Shown: positions 20,541 to 29,934, counted from the stretch's first letter. The stretch is DNA of 64,000 nucleotides from Aradus depressus (GCA_963662175.1 OY759224.1:26173489-26237488), one strand, 5' to 3'. Program-made: numbers and translations. The notes: generated by a model from the sequence alone, not told the origin.

Positions 20541-21105
20541 ATTTTCCCTAAAAACGTCGGGATAAAATCAATTTTCATTTTCTTTTCGATGCTGCTGTAG
20601 CTCTTGCATTTGCTCGGCACTAGACTTTTTAGGTTTTTTAAATTAATTTTGATGCAAGCTTTCCTCTGATTTGCGTTTTCTATAATTCCGCGCAAATTTA
20701 CGATTCATATGAGACATCTTTAATTTTTTTGCAATTTTCCATTTAATACCAATTTTTACATATATTTCTGCGAATATTTTTATTGTTTCACTTTGAGTTC
20801 TAGTAGTGCTCCTCAAGCTCTTTACAATGACACCCGAATCAACGTCCTATCTAAACGCGTTATCACGCTACACTAATTTCTAATTTTACACAACGCTAAT
20901 TCGCAACAATCATCCGCCGGCGCCCGATAACGTCACACTCAAAACAAACACGTACAGACATGCTCTATCCATTGTGACCTCAACCGTTGTTATCGCATTA
21001 TTAGTCTCGTATTATCGATTGAAATCTGACGGTATTTTGTAACACAAGAAAGTTTGACCGGCTATCACTGTGCTTAACGAGCGAATAGACGTTTTCACGT
21101 CAAAA
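20541..21105. other. Decayed sequence related to 22282-22365
   Basis: About 20540-20640 on the - strand matches 22282-22365 on the + strand (AGTCTAGTGCCG, GAAAAGAAAATGAAAA, GATTTTATCCCGA). The - strand at 20640-20830 could be a decayed coding region, but I cannot name it. Positions 20880-21060 are less AT-rich and unassigned. Confidence 0.45.
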
Positions 21106-21109
21106 TGTC

Positions 21110-21340
21110 GTTTTGTGTGTGTCTGAACAAGATAACTCCTGATAATATTCAGGTATTCGGAATCCACTAAAGACACCTATTGATTTTCAACCAAATCAGT
21201 CAAAGATAAGAGAGGGATTAGTGGGGAGGTTTAACGAAAAACTATAAACTGCAGATGAAATTAATGCATGGACACAACATCTAAGTCTGAGGATAGTTGA
21301 TGAATTCGTACTGTAGTAGTACATTGCATCATAGGTTGTC
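21110..21340 (+). repeat. REP-A copy
   Basis: TTTTGTGTGTGTCTGAACAA, CACCTATTGATTTTCAACC, GATAAGAGAGGGATTAGTGG and GTAGTACATTGCATCATAGG follow REP-A order. Confidence 0.75.
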
Positions 21341-21359
21341 AAATAAGATGTAGTCTGAC

Positions 21360-21440
21360 CTCCAACAGATTTTTATTTGTATTCGCTAGCCGGCTTTCGA
21401 GGTTGCCCTCATCATCAAAAAGTTTTTTAAAAATTAATCT
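21360..21440 (-). other. TGATGA-GNRA-hairpin-GAAA motif
   Basis: On the - strand (21394-21417): TGATGA, one T, a perfect 4-bp stem GAGG/CCTC closed by a GCAA loop, then GAAAGCC. The base at the hammerhead C3 position is T. The + strand sequence at 12754-12778 is a decayed relative with a GAAA loop. Confidence 0.5.
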
Positions 21441-21936
21441 AATTAAAATATTTTAGTAAATAAAATGTAAAAAAAATTTATAATAAAAATAAACTATAAA
21501 TAAATAAAACCATCTAAAAACTTAATCAATAAAAAATTTCATGGATGGGGACAGATAAGTTCCCCCCCTCTGAGTCACAACTGGGCTATTATTGAAGTAC
21601 ATTGCCGCCATTTTATATTTTTCTTAGTCCACACAATTTTCTTAATAAAAAAATAATAATTAATGGTATATTCATGTATTTTATATGCTTTAAACAGGGC
21701 TTAATTAATTAAGTACAGACTTTTTTTTTTTAGCTTTACTATGCCTTTTTTTTTTCATATTAATTAAACTCAGATATTGGAATTCTAGTGTACTCGAATC
21801 ACAAAAGGAACTACTCAAAACCAATCACCCAATACCTGATTGAAAAATGAACCCTAATGATATTTATATAAAAAAATAAAGTAAATCAAAAGTTGTCGGT
21901 GAATCACTGGTAATGTACTTCTCCTAAAGTGTAGTA
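21441..21936. other. AT-rich sequence with a REP-A end
   Basis: Unassigned apart from a reversed REP-A end at 21893-21930 (GTCGGTGAATCACTGGTAAT). Confidence 0.4.
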
Positions 21937-22281
21937 GAGGGCGCCGGTAGCTCAGTGGTATGCGTGCTTGCCTTCTGAGCTCAAGAACGTGGGTTCGAAA
22001 CCCGACCGAGGCCCTTAGTTTATTTTATCTGGGAGGTAAAATAAACTGAAGCACGCCGTCCTTCGGATGGGACGTTAAGCAATGGTCCCGAGCCTGTACA
22101 ATGTCAGGTATTCGTTAAAGACCCTTACCCTAGATGAATAAAAATTTAGGGTAGGCAAAATTTAGAACTCCCACAGTAGTGTCGGGCTCATGTCCACCAG
22201 AGTGACGAAAGAGCGGTAGTAGGCGATATGACCTCGTAGTTAAAGCCCGGGCATGAGTCATAAAACCTAACCTAACCTAAA
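21937..22281 (+). mobile_element. SINE-1, near full length
   Basis: Head GAGGGCGCCGGTAGCTCAGT, A and B boxes intact, body complete except for loss of the GCTCTG block near 22213, tail AAAACCTAACCTAACCTAA. AAAGTGTAGT before and AAAGTCTAGT after the element form a probable target duplication with one mismatch. Confidence 0.95.
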
Positions 22282-22654
22282 GTCTAGTGCCGGGCAGCAT
22301 TGAAAAGAAAATGAAAAATGATTTTATCCCGATGTTCTCACGGAAAATCTAGTGACTACGCCGTTTTTTTTTTTATTATTTAGAAGGGCGAAATTGAACA
22401 TTATATTTTTCACTGATTACTTTACTTACTCTATACTTCGTAAAGCTGGGAGAAGTAAAAAGCAAGGGGAAAACACTTGAATCAAAGGGAACAGATGGTA
22501 ATAAGAGAACGGGGTAGGGTTGATCGGTCCCAATCGAAGGTTCCCTTTGATGTTCCCTGTCTCCGGAGAACTTGAGATCGTCTGTCTTTCAAAATTTCGT
22601 ACATTTCTAGGTCTCTGTCAGAATTAAAACAACAAACGTATGTTTTATGAATGG
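22282..22654. other. Decayed repeat and REP-A head
   Basis: 22282-22365 matches the - strand of 20540-20640. A reversed REP-A head lies at about 22418-22462 (TTACTCTATACTTCGTAAAG). The rest, including GGTTCCCTTTGATGTTCC, is unassigned. Confidence 0.5.
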
Positions 22655-22679
22655 AATTTTAACTCTAAATTTTTCTCTT

Positions 22680-23070
22680 AGATGCTTAGAGTCATACTAG
22701 ACTTAATCGACGATACAAACTTTTATTACGACTTTTAGACAACAGATCGAAACTTACATTAAGTAATAAAAGACTTATTTACAACCAATTACTGAAGCCA
22801 ATATGGACGTATGCAGCTGAACTGTGGGGCTCAACTAAACCTTCGAATTCTTATAGAATTCAAACCCTACAATCCCGTATCCTTCGTTAAATCACAAACG
22901 CTCCATTCTACGTCTCTAATGCTATCCTTCACAATGACCTGCAGATTCCCTTTCCTACCCTTTTCTTTCACCCTAATCCTTTAGTCCGCAGACTTGCCAC
23001 AAGAACCCTTCCTAATGTTCATGTTCGGAGACTGAGGCGGCAATGGCCTCGAGACCTACTAGTGGATTGA
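22680..23070 (+). pseudogene. Jockey-like reverse transcriptase, C-terminal part
   Basis: The frame reads SHTRLNRRYKLLLRLLDNRS, then KLTLSNKRLIYNQLLKPIWT, YAAELWGSTKPSNSYRIQTL, QSRILR and a stop codon, and continues in phase to RRLRRQWPRDLLVD and the terminal stop. KRLIYNQLLKPIWTY..ELWG..S....IQ..QS+.LR is the conserved block after the reverse transcriptase palm in jockey-clade ORF2. An in-frame TAA after QSRILR and another stop just before SHTRL show that this copy is dead. Upstream reverse transcriptase motifs and the endonuclease are missing through 5' truncation. Confidence 0.85.
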
Positions 23071-23254
23071 AGACTAATCATCTACAAACGTTTTATGTTT
23101 CTTTTTCATATATTTTTTGGTTTTTATGTAAGTTTTTAATTTCTCTTTCTCATCCGTAATAACAAGATAATGGAGTGTCATTATTGAATGATTTCTATTT
23201 CAACATCCAAGACATTAATTTATTATGTTTCACATTTGCTTATTATATATTGTA

Positions 23255-23580
23255 GGTTAGGTTTTATGACTCATGCCCGGGCTTTAACTACGAGGTCATA
23301 TCGCCTACTACCAGAGTGCTCTTTCGTCACTCTGGTGGACATGAGCCCGACTCTACTGTGGGAGTCCTAAATTTTGCCTATACCCTAAATTTTTATTCAT
23401 CTAGAACAGGGGTCTTTAACGAGTACCTGACCATCGCTTAACGTCCCATCCGAAGAACGGCGTGCTTAAGTTTATTTTACCTCCCAAATAAAATAAACTA
23501 AAAGGCCTCGGTCGGGTTTCGAACCCACGAGCTTGAGCTCAGAAGGCAAGCACGCATACCACTGAGCTACCGGCGCCCTC
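23255..23580 (-). mobile_element. SINE-1 nested in the jockey 3' UTR
   Basis: Complete on the - strand from the TTAGG-type tail to CTACCGGCGCCCTC. Flanks ATTATATATTGTA (23242-23254) and ATTATATGTTGTA (23581-23593) are a 13-bp target duplication with one mismatch. A short deletion removes the GTACAGGCTCGG block near 23430. It must be younger than the LINE copy. Confidence 0.95.
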
Positions 23581-23639
23581 ATTATATGTTGTATATATTT
23601 TATATAGTTGTAAATACAAAATTAAAGTTAAAAAAAAAA

Positions 23640-23756
23640 GATTCTAGGAACAGATTTCTTTTAACTTTCCCATAATTTACCTACCACTAATTATAGCCCT
23701 CTGATTAATCGCTCGAAAAAAAAAAAAAAAAATGCGAACGCTTGTTATTTAGCGCG

Positions 23757-23758
<2 letters not shown>
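23640..23758. other. Unassigned short stretch
   Basis: Contains an A-run at about 23716-23732. Nothing recognised. Confidence 0.3.

Positions 23759-23848
<90 letters not shown>
23759..23848. repeat. 90-nt uninterrupted A tract
   Basis: The run of A begins at 23759 and ends at 23848, followed by TGATGTTAATAAATG. There is no clear retroposon body on its 5' side. The length may be unstable in the assembly. Confidence 0.9.
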
Positions 23849-23850
<2 letters not shown>

Positions 23851-24239
23851 ATGTTAATAAATGAATAAATAAAATAAAAATTGAATGTAGGGGGATGTTA
23901 AATGATGCAAGATACCCCTATTTTTCTAGAAAATTGATTAAACCTCCCTTTCTTCCCTCATATTCCTTTTCTAAGTAAAGTTAGTTTAAAAATGAACTTA
24001 TTACATATTTTTAATTCAGTTGTTCCCTGACTTTTCTTGCGTCAACATGAAGAGAAAAAATCAAGAAAATATTAAGAGAAAACCGCGTCGTTCTCTTTAT
24101 GAAAATTAAAAATGTGATTCTGGATAGAGCTGCCTTCTAAGAAATATTACGTTGAAAAAAAATACAGTTCAGGATTCGGTTAAAAAAAAAAAAAAAAAAT
24201 CAACTTAACTATTCGTTTTTAGTGTTCAAGTTCAAAAAA
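23849..24239. other. AT-rich, trace of REP-A
   Basis: About 23905-23965 weakly resembles REP-A. A-run at 24183-24199. No gene seen. Confidence 0.35.
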
Positions 24240-24425
24240 AACTGTGGAGGCATCGAAAAATAACTTAATAACTGTTGATGTAATTAATGTATCGAAACAA
24301 AATTTAGTATGATTCAGAAGGCCCTGGACGAATTCAACGGTCGGTTTGGTGACTGTGCGAAAACTTAATTGATTAATTTGTGTTGGGGATGTATTGCCGG
24401 TGATTCACTCATGACTTATTTTTCT
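24240..24425 (+). repeat. REP-A 3' part
   Basis: TAATAACTGTTGATGTAATT, TTTAGTATGATTCAGAAG, AAAACTTAATTGATTAATTT and GTATTGCCGGTGATTCACTC. Confidence 0.85.
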
Positions 24426-24600
24426 TCCATAAAATTCATATCTTTGAGCAGTCTAATAGATTTTAGTTAGATAGAATCTTCTCGTGAATGTTACGAAGCA
24501 GTGTCTGAAAGAACACGTCAGGCAGCTTGTCGACGGCTCATATGGAGAACAGATGTTCCATTTTCTAAGCTTACATTTTTTTCTTCCAATAGAAAAAAAT

Positions 24601-24800
24601 ATATATGTGACTCATGCCCGGGCTTTAGCTGCGTTCATATTGCCTTGACTGTGAGTCCGGCTTTACAAGTGTTGTCTAGACAGGTTTAGTTATTTAGGGT
24701 TGGACTCACTAACGTATCATCAAAAGGACGGCATGCTCAAGGTTTTTGTACTTCCCAGTACAACGCTCAATCTTGAGCACAGTAGGCAAGCAAGCTACCT
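24601..24800 (-). mobile_element. SINE-1, strongly diverged
   Basis: Tail TGACTCATGCCCGGGCTTTA is clear. The body (AAAAGGACGGCATGCTCAAG, TCTTGAGCACAGTAGGCAAG) is recognisable, but the B box is lost. Frames at 24501 and 24700 are chance reads of it. Confidence 0.8.
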
Positions 24801-25114
24801 CTTAGGCGTGATGTCTATGAGAATGAATTATTTTTTTAATAGAAATAACATTATTTCTTCCCACTGTTTTATTTGTGTCCAGACGGCATCAACATCAATG
24901 GCACGTCACCAGATTAGTTATACACAACACTTACTAAATGGGGGATGTACCACTGATGACGGAGTTGCATTGAAAGCCGAGTCTGGATGTTAATTAAACA
25001 GTAAGTAGTTGTCTAAATAATCGGGATTATTGTTTAACGATACGAAGATCTCAACCTCAAATGAGGTAAAAAAAGAGATTAAGTTTCTTACAACTTCTAA
25101 ATTGACAAACGCGT
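24801..25114. other. Unassigned, with CACTGATGA block
   Basis: About 24937-24985 reads GTACCACTGATGACGGAG, then TTGCATTGAAAGCCGAGTC. It resembles the blocks at 52362-52410 and 58675-58700. No gene seen. Confidence 0.4.
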
Positions 25115-25325
25115 ACATAGTTTGGAAATTTATAATAAATAAAACAAACTTAGTTTTTGAAATATTGTCTATTAAATAAAAAAAAATTATACAAAAACTA
25201 TCGGTTAAGTACACCATCGTCAGATTTAGTTATGAACTTTATAACTAAACCTGTCGATGGTGTATAATACAATATTTTCTTGTGTAATATTTAAAAAATC
25301 TAAGTTTGTTTTTATTTACATTTAT
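25115..25325. repeat. Foldback repeat, CTGACGA family
   Basis: Arms AAACTTAGTTTTTGAAATAT and ATATTTAAAAAATCTAAGTT are inverted. The centre is ACACCATCGTCAGATTTAG against CTAAACCTGTCGATGGTGT around GAACTTT. The left arm on the - strand carries CTGACGA-T-GGTGTACTTAACC-GATA. Confidence 0.8.
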
Positions 25326-25354
25326 TTACACTGGTAATGTGTGCAGAAGGGATT

Positions 25355-25875
25355 AATTAATTAAATTTTCGCTCCCCCTCCAAAACCAATCGACCGTTTG
25401 CGCTAATAATCAATAGTTGATTTACATAGAGGCTCCTAATTCCTCATACTAAGTTTTGTGCCTATAAAATCATTTTGAATTGAGCCCCTCCGATCCCCCC
25501 CTTCCCTTCTGCTGATTCCGCGAAAAATTAATATGGGTCGTCCTTACGGGGGTTTGAATACACTTATGAAAATTTGTGTCGATACATTCAATACAACGGC
25601 AGTTATTAGATTTATTTTAAGCCTCCCTTATCCCCTTTCCCTATGGTCGATTTGGCTGAAAAACAATAGATGTCATTGTTAGATGGTTTTAAATGTAAAT
25701 ATAAAATTTCGTGTCGATACTTTCATTTCATCTGGAGTTATGTTCACAGACAAACAAGACATATTTTTTTCATATTTGGAATCTAGAGATAGGAAAACAT
25801 GAAATTCCTTGAAAATCCCTGATTTTCTTACCGATTAAATAACTTCCCCTATGCTTCATATAGGAGGAGAAGTAA
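25355..25875 (-). repeat. REP-A, long copy
   Basis: Runs in order through TTAATTAAATTTTCGCTCCC, CTCATACTAAGTTTTGTGCC, CGATACATTCAATACAACGG, CGATACTTTCATTTCATC, ATATTTGGAATCTAGAGA and ACTTCCCCTATGCTTCATAT. It is one of the best copies for a consensus. Confidence 0.9.
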
Positions 25876-25908
25876 AAATTTGTAATTTTGAGTTTAGTCT
25901 TGAACTAA

Positions 25909-26188
25909 TAATTTTTGTTTTGTTATTAATTAAAGTAATTTTTGTTTTGTTATTAATTAAAGTAATTTTTGTTTTGTTATTAATTAAAGTAATTTTTGTT
26001 TTGTTATTAATTAAAGTAATTTTTGTTTTGTTATTAATTAAAGTAATTTTTGTTTTGTTATTAATTAAAGTAATTTTTGTTTTGTTATTAATTAAAGTAA
26101 TTTTTGTTTTGTTATTAATTAAAGTAATTTTTGTTTTGTTATTAATTAAAGTAATTTTTGTTTTGTTATTAATTAAAGTAATTTTTGG
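25909..26188. repeat. 27-bp tandem array, 10.4 identical copies
   Basis: TAATTTTTGTTTTGTTATTA starts at 25909 and repeats every 27 bp to 26179. All ten units look identical. As 27 is divisible by three, a + strand frame through it repeats VIFVLLLIK, which explains a long spurious open frame (25851-26264). Confidence 0.97.
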
Positions 26189-26535
26189 TCAGAAACACGA
26201 ATCCAGAGCCTCAGCAGTCAGGTACTCGTTAAATGATAATGACGAGAGATTTGGTAAAGGATAATGACCATTGAATGCTTAGGTCCCTAGGTGTCCATAG
26301 ATTGTGTTCAAACAAATTTACTACTGCTAGACTTTGTGCATATAATAACATATACTTTTGGTTAGGGCAAACGAGCTCATTACCCAGCTTTGCCCATCTA
26401 TAATTCATGAACAGCTTGTGACATGTCACTCCGACTTGTTATAGACACTTCTTTCATAAGACTAAATTCTGTGGACTTATTACGTTTCTTCTTTCATACG
26501 AACGACTCCGTCTTGACAGTCAATTTTCAGTTCTA
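26189..26535. other. Unassigned sequence
   Basis: A possible reversed REP-A trace near 26440-26480. Otherwise nothing recognised. Confidence 0.35.
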
Positions 26536-26728
26536 TAGTTAGTTATTATCGCCTAAAACCAGAGCGTCACTCTGGTGGACATTTGTCTGACTATTGTGAG
26601 TCCTAAATTTTACCTTCAACACATTTTATTCACATAGAGATCTTTAATGAGTACTTGACATCACACAGGCTCGGGACCATCGCTTAACGTCTTCTCCGAA
26701 GAAAGGCGTGCTCAAGGTTTTCGTTCGG
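26536..26728 (-). mobile_element. SINE-1 partial, diverged
   Basis: CCAGAGCGTCACTCTGGTGG, CACAGGCTCGGGACCATCGC and CGAAGAAAGGCGTGCTCAAG. The head with both boxes is missing. Confidence 0.8.
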
Positions 26729-26839
26729 CATTGATATAGAACAATATCGGATATAATTATCGATAGTCAGCATCGACCTTTTTCATCGATGGTTCAATTT
26801 CAAATTCTCTTTATAAAAGTGGGAATGAGAAAGTAAAAA
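26729..26839. other. ATCGAT-rich stretch
   Basis: Contains ATAATTATCGATAGTCAGC, similar to the CTATCGATA blocks at 43031, 43960 and 46745. Confidence 0.35.
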
Positions 26840-27080
26840 AAGTCGTCGGTGAATCACCGGCTATGCACTTCCTCAGCATGAATAAATCAATTACATTTTC
26901 GCTCTTCCATCAAAGACAATCGATCGTTTGGGCTGAAATTCAATATTTGACCTACTGGGCTTCGGTATCTTCCTTTCGTCGATACGTATTTGTGTCGAGA
27001 CCCCCTCTTCTAGTCCGTCCTCCCTTCTCTTTGACCGATTTCGTGGAAAATTAATAGGTGTCATTCTAATAGGGTTTTGA
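26840..27080 (-). repeat. REP-A copy
   Basis: TCGTCGGTGAATCACCGGCT, CTTCCTCAGCATGAATAAAT, GATACGTATTTGTGTCGAG and AATAGGTGTCATTCTAATAG. The snapback element at 27096 lies at its break. Confidence 0.85.
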
Positions 27081-27095
27081 ATTTGCATTTTACGT

Positions 27096-27324
27096 GTTTC
27101 TTAAACTTCTCTGGGATGTTACTTTGTTGATTAATTTCTTCCAGAGGTGTCTTCTTATTCTTTTTTCCGACAATATTTCGGGACTCTTACAAGTCCCTTC
27201 TTCCGGTCACTATGAACCTAATGAGTTTATAGTGACCCGATGAAGGGACTTGTAGGAGTCCCGAAATATTATCGGAACAAAGAATAAGAAGACACCTCTG
27301 GAATAAATGCCGGAATTAACCAAC
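27096..27324. mobile_element. Snapback element FB-1, copy 1, 14-15 bp TSD
   Basis: A unique 5' part (GTTTCTTAAACTTCTCTGGG) is followed by two inverted arms of about 95 bp: CCAGAGGTGTCTTCTTATTC against GAATAAGAAGACACCTCTGG, with CACTATGAAC..GTTTATAGTG at the turn. The direct repeat ATTTGCATTTTACGT flanks it at 27081-27095 and 27325-27339. Arms have diverged slightly. Each arm carries AGAAGAAGGGACTTG..AGTCCCGAAAT-type sequence. Confidence 0.9.
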
Positions 27325-27339
27325 ATTTGCATTTTACGT

Positions 27340-27785
27340 TAAGCGATGGTCCCGAACCTGTACGATGTCAGGTACTCGTTAAAGACCTCTGCTCTAGGTG
27401 AATAAAAATTTAGGATAGGCCAAATTTATGACTCCCATAGTAGATTGGCTCATGTCCACCAGAGTGACGAAAGAGCGCTCTCATAATAGGCGATATGAAC
27501 TCTTAGTTAAAGTGTTTCTTAAACTTCTCTGGGATGTTCCACTTTTCGATGTTTCCGGCATTTTTTCCTCCAGAGGTGTCTTCTTTTTTCTTCGTTGGAC
27601 AATATTTCGGGACAATTGCAGGTCCCTTCTTCTGGTCACTATGAACGAATTCATAGTGACCAGAAGAAGGGACCTGCAATTGTCCCGAAATATTGTCCAA
27701 CGAAGAAAAAAGAAGACACCTCTGGAGGAAAAAATGCCGGAAACATCGAAAACTCTTAGTTAAAGCCCGGGCATGAGCAACAATA
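27340..27785 (+). mobile_element. SINE-1 3' half, split by a snapback element
   Basis: 27340-27512 runs from TAAGCGATGGTCCCGAACCT through GAGTGACGAAAGAGCGCTCT to ACTCTTAGTTAAAG, and the tail resumes at 27751 (AAAGCCCGGGCATGAGCAAC). FB-1 copy 2 separates the two pieces. Confidence 0.9.
27513..27750. mobile_element. Snapback element FB-1, copy 2, perfect 15-bp TSD
   Basis: Same 5' part (TGTTTCTTAAACTTCTCTGG), then an almost perfect inverted repeat of about 104-bp arms from TCGATGTTTCCGGC (27545) to GCCGGAAACATCGA (27750), with the turn TATGAA-CGAA-TTCATA. AACTCTTAGTTAAAG flanks it at 27498-27512 and 27751-27765. Two frames on opposite strands through the arms are chance. Confidence 0.95.
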
Positions 27786-28354
27786 ATCACAATAACTAAC
27801 ATATTTTTTTTATTTTTATTTTTTTCTGGGAAGGGGCTATGAACGCCTCGAAATAACGTCCTGAAAGAAGAATATAAAATATTCATAATTAAATATATAT
27901 GGTATCTATTGCATTATGAATTTTATATTCATGTATCATCTATTATTTATTTTAAAAAAAAATTATTATTCATCTCATATATGCTTGTATCCTTATATTT
28001 AATATCGGTTGGTGTATATAGTTTATAAGCTATTTTCATGCACATAATTATACGATGTATCCAATTACCATTTTATGTTTTAACTGTAATAAACATTATT
28101 ATTATTACATATATACATAATTTCAACGTTATTTATATAGATTATTAAGAGAACAATATAATTATTAAAACCTGAAGAACACTATATAAAATAATAAAGA
28201 GATATGCCACAAAATCAATGAAAGGATGGGGATATTTATCTATAATGACACAAATATTAAAGAATTATTTCTCTCCCTAGGTATAAATAATGGATGCTGC
28301 GGTGGATCGACGTGGGACAGGCGCCGGAGCACGTGACCCCCTTTCGTCTGGGGA
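27786..28354. other. AT-rich, possible LINE tail
   Basis: About 28010-28107 ends GTAATAAACATTATTATTATT, a possible (ATT)n-tailed LINE 3' end on the + strand. The rest is unassigned. Confidence 0.35.
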
Positions 28355-28470
28355 AGTTTTTTTTATCACTTCCCCTTCCAAACGAAGTATAGGAAAAGTT
28401 ATGTAATCGGTCTTTTTGAAATTGGATGTGGAGTTTCCACCGAAATTTCATTTTTTTCGAATCCCCTGAT
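28355..28470 (+). repeat. REP-A head
   Basis: CACTTCCCCTTCCAAACGAA, GTTATGTAATCGGTC and GTGGAGTTTCCACCG. Confidence 0.8.
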
Positions 28471-28539
28471 TCCAAAAATGAAAAAAAAAAGAAAAAAAAG
28501 CCGTATGTTGTAATAAAAGGAAAAATAGATTTAATAATA

Positions 28540-28792
28540 ATTGAGGGGGTTAGAAGCAAAGGGATGTAAGTGACAATTCGGCTGAAATTGAGATATGTGT
28601 GTTAACATCTTCCTTGACACCTACCCTGACTACTGGCTGATGATCAGAACGATTGTTAGTACCAGTAATGCTGTTACTAGTGGAAAATACCTGGGTAGTA
28701 CCTGAATTTACGATGTTACTATAACTTTGAAGGTAATTATCTCGAAATTACATTTTTGTCACTGACATCTCTTTGCTTCTAACCCCCTCAAT
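28540..28792. mobile_element. 253-bp MITE, about 34-bp TIRs
   Basis: Left TTGAGGGGGTTAGAAGCAAA, then GGGATGTAAGTGAC, is matched by right GTCACTGACATCTC, then TTTGCTTCTAACCCCCTCAA, with two mismatches. The TIR core GGGGTTAGAA.CAAA..G..TAAGTGAC recurs in the 407-bp element at 48228. No coding capacity. Target duplication not resolved. Confidence 0.8.
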
Positions 28793-28880
28793 TGAACTAA
28801 TATAATATGAAATATTAAATGAATTAAAATGAAATTTAAATTTAATAAAGATTTTGCGAAGAGTTTACTTATTTATAATA

Positions 28881-29314
28881 ATATAAAATTTTAATATTTA
28901 CTTTTTAAAAAAAATAATAAAACATTATCTGAGTTAAGCTCCAAGGAATTTTCGATAAATACCTTTAGACAGAAAATTGATTATACGTTAATTTGTACCA
29001 ATAAATAATAATAAAATAATTGGATGCCACCTGAATTATGTCAGGAAATTAATAAAAATGAATTATTTAATAAAAAATTATGTCCCGCATTGGTTCTTAT
29101 AAAATTTTAATATTTACTTTTTAAAAAAAATAATAAAACATTATCTGAGTTAAGCTCCAAGGAATTTTCGATAAATACCTTTAGACAGAAAATTGATTAT
29201 ACGTTAATTTGTACCAATAAATAATAATAAAATAATTGGATGCCACCTGAATTATGTCAGGAAATTAATAAAAATGAATTATTTAATAAAAAATTATGTC
29301 CCGCATTGGTTCTT
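28881..29314. repeat. 216-bp tandem duplication, two near-identical copies
   Basis: AAAATTTTAATATTTACTTT starts at 28885 and 29101. Both copies run to CCCGCATTGGTTCTT without visible differences. A diverged relative lies at about 49720-49800 (GAGTTAAGTTCTTAAATTTT, GTTAATTCGTACCAATAAA), so the unit derives from a dispersed repeat. Confidence 0.95.
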
Positions 29315-29576
29315 TCTCAAAGGTGTTGGTTCGTTGAAATCACAAGTTTTGATATCCGAAATTAGTTCAGAGAGAGTGATTTTAGGGAAATTAAAAAAAA
29401 GTAAACCATTTTAAAAATTTGGCAAAAAACGAATTTATTGAAAATAATAAGAAAAATGGAGGCCATCCTTAAATCAAATATCTACATAGCGATGACGTCA
29501 CCGAACAACTAATCTCTTTACCAAATTCACAATTCTTTTCAGTTTCACCACTCACATCTCTTTTATCACTTTACAC
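29315..29576. other. Unassigned sequence
   Basis: Nothing recognised. Confidence 0.35.
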
Positions 29577-29797
29577 TAGTGCTTGCCTTCTGAGCTCAAG
29601 ATCGTGGGTTCGAAACCCGGCCGAGGCTCTTAGTTTATTTTATCTGGGAGGTAAAATAAACTTAAGCACCCGTCCTTCGGATGGGACATTAAGCGATGCT
29701 CCCGAGCCTGTACAATGTCAAGTACCTATTCGTTATAGACCCCTGCCCTAGGTGTATAAAAATTTAGGATAGGCAAAATTTAGGACTCCCACAGTAG
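29577..29797 (+). mobile_element. SINE-1, truncated at both ends
   Basis: Starts after the A box (GTGCTTGCCTTCTGAGCTCA), has an intact B box (GGTTCGAAACCCGGCC) and stops at GACTCCCACAGTAGA. Confidence 0.9.
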
Positions 29798-29799
29798 AA

Positions 29800-29880
29800 T
29801 AATGTCTCTTCACTTCTCCAGACTTTCCCTGGAACTTCCAGATCGGCCGTCCTAGCCACGTGCCCTGTCCATCTCAGCCT
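29800..29880 (-). pseudogene. RTE-like ORF2 C-terminal scrap
   Basis: The - strand translates as LRWTGHVARTADLEVPGKVW followed by RSEET. LRW.GHVAR is a common carboxy-terminal signature of RTE and related endonuclease-reverse transcriptase proteins. Only about 25 residues remain, so the family call is tentative. Confidence 0.5.
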
Positions 29881-29934
29881 ATGACTCATAATTCAAGACT
29901 GAGTTGGCAGGAGTGTAGATGCGTCTGGTGAATG

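Larger units (their letters stand above)
22655..23639 (+). mobile_element. Jockey-like LINE, 5'-truncated, with SINE nested in 3' UTR
   Basis: Holds the last quarter of ORF2 (to 23070), a 3' UTR and a short poly(A) at 23630-23639. A SINE-1 copy splits the 3' UTR at 23255-23580. The UTR end (GTTGTAAATACAAAATTAAA) resembles the 3' end of the deleted jockey copy at 46281 (GTTGTAAATAGCTATTTG). Confidence 0.8.

Noticed and set aside
25851..26264. 137-residue + strand open frame with nonapeptide repeats
   Set aside because: The frame exists only because a 27-bp AT-rich tandem unit lacks stops. No start context or flanking coding signal is present.
27428..27886. 111- and 127-residue frames on opposite strands
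   Set aside because: Both read through the snapback element arms, which mirror each other.
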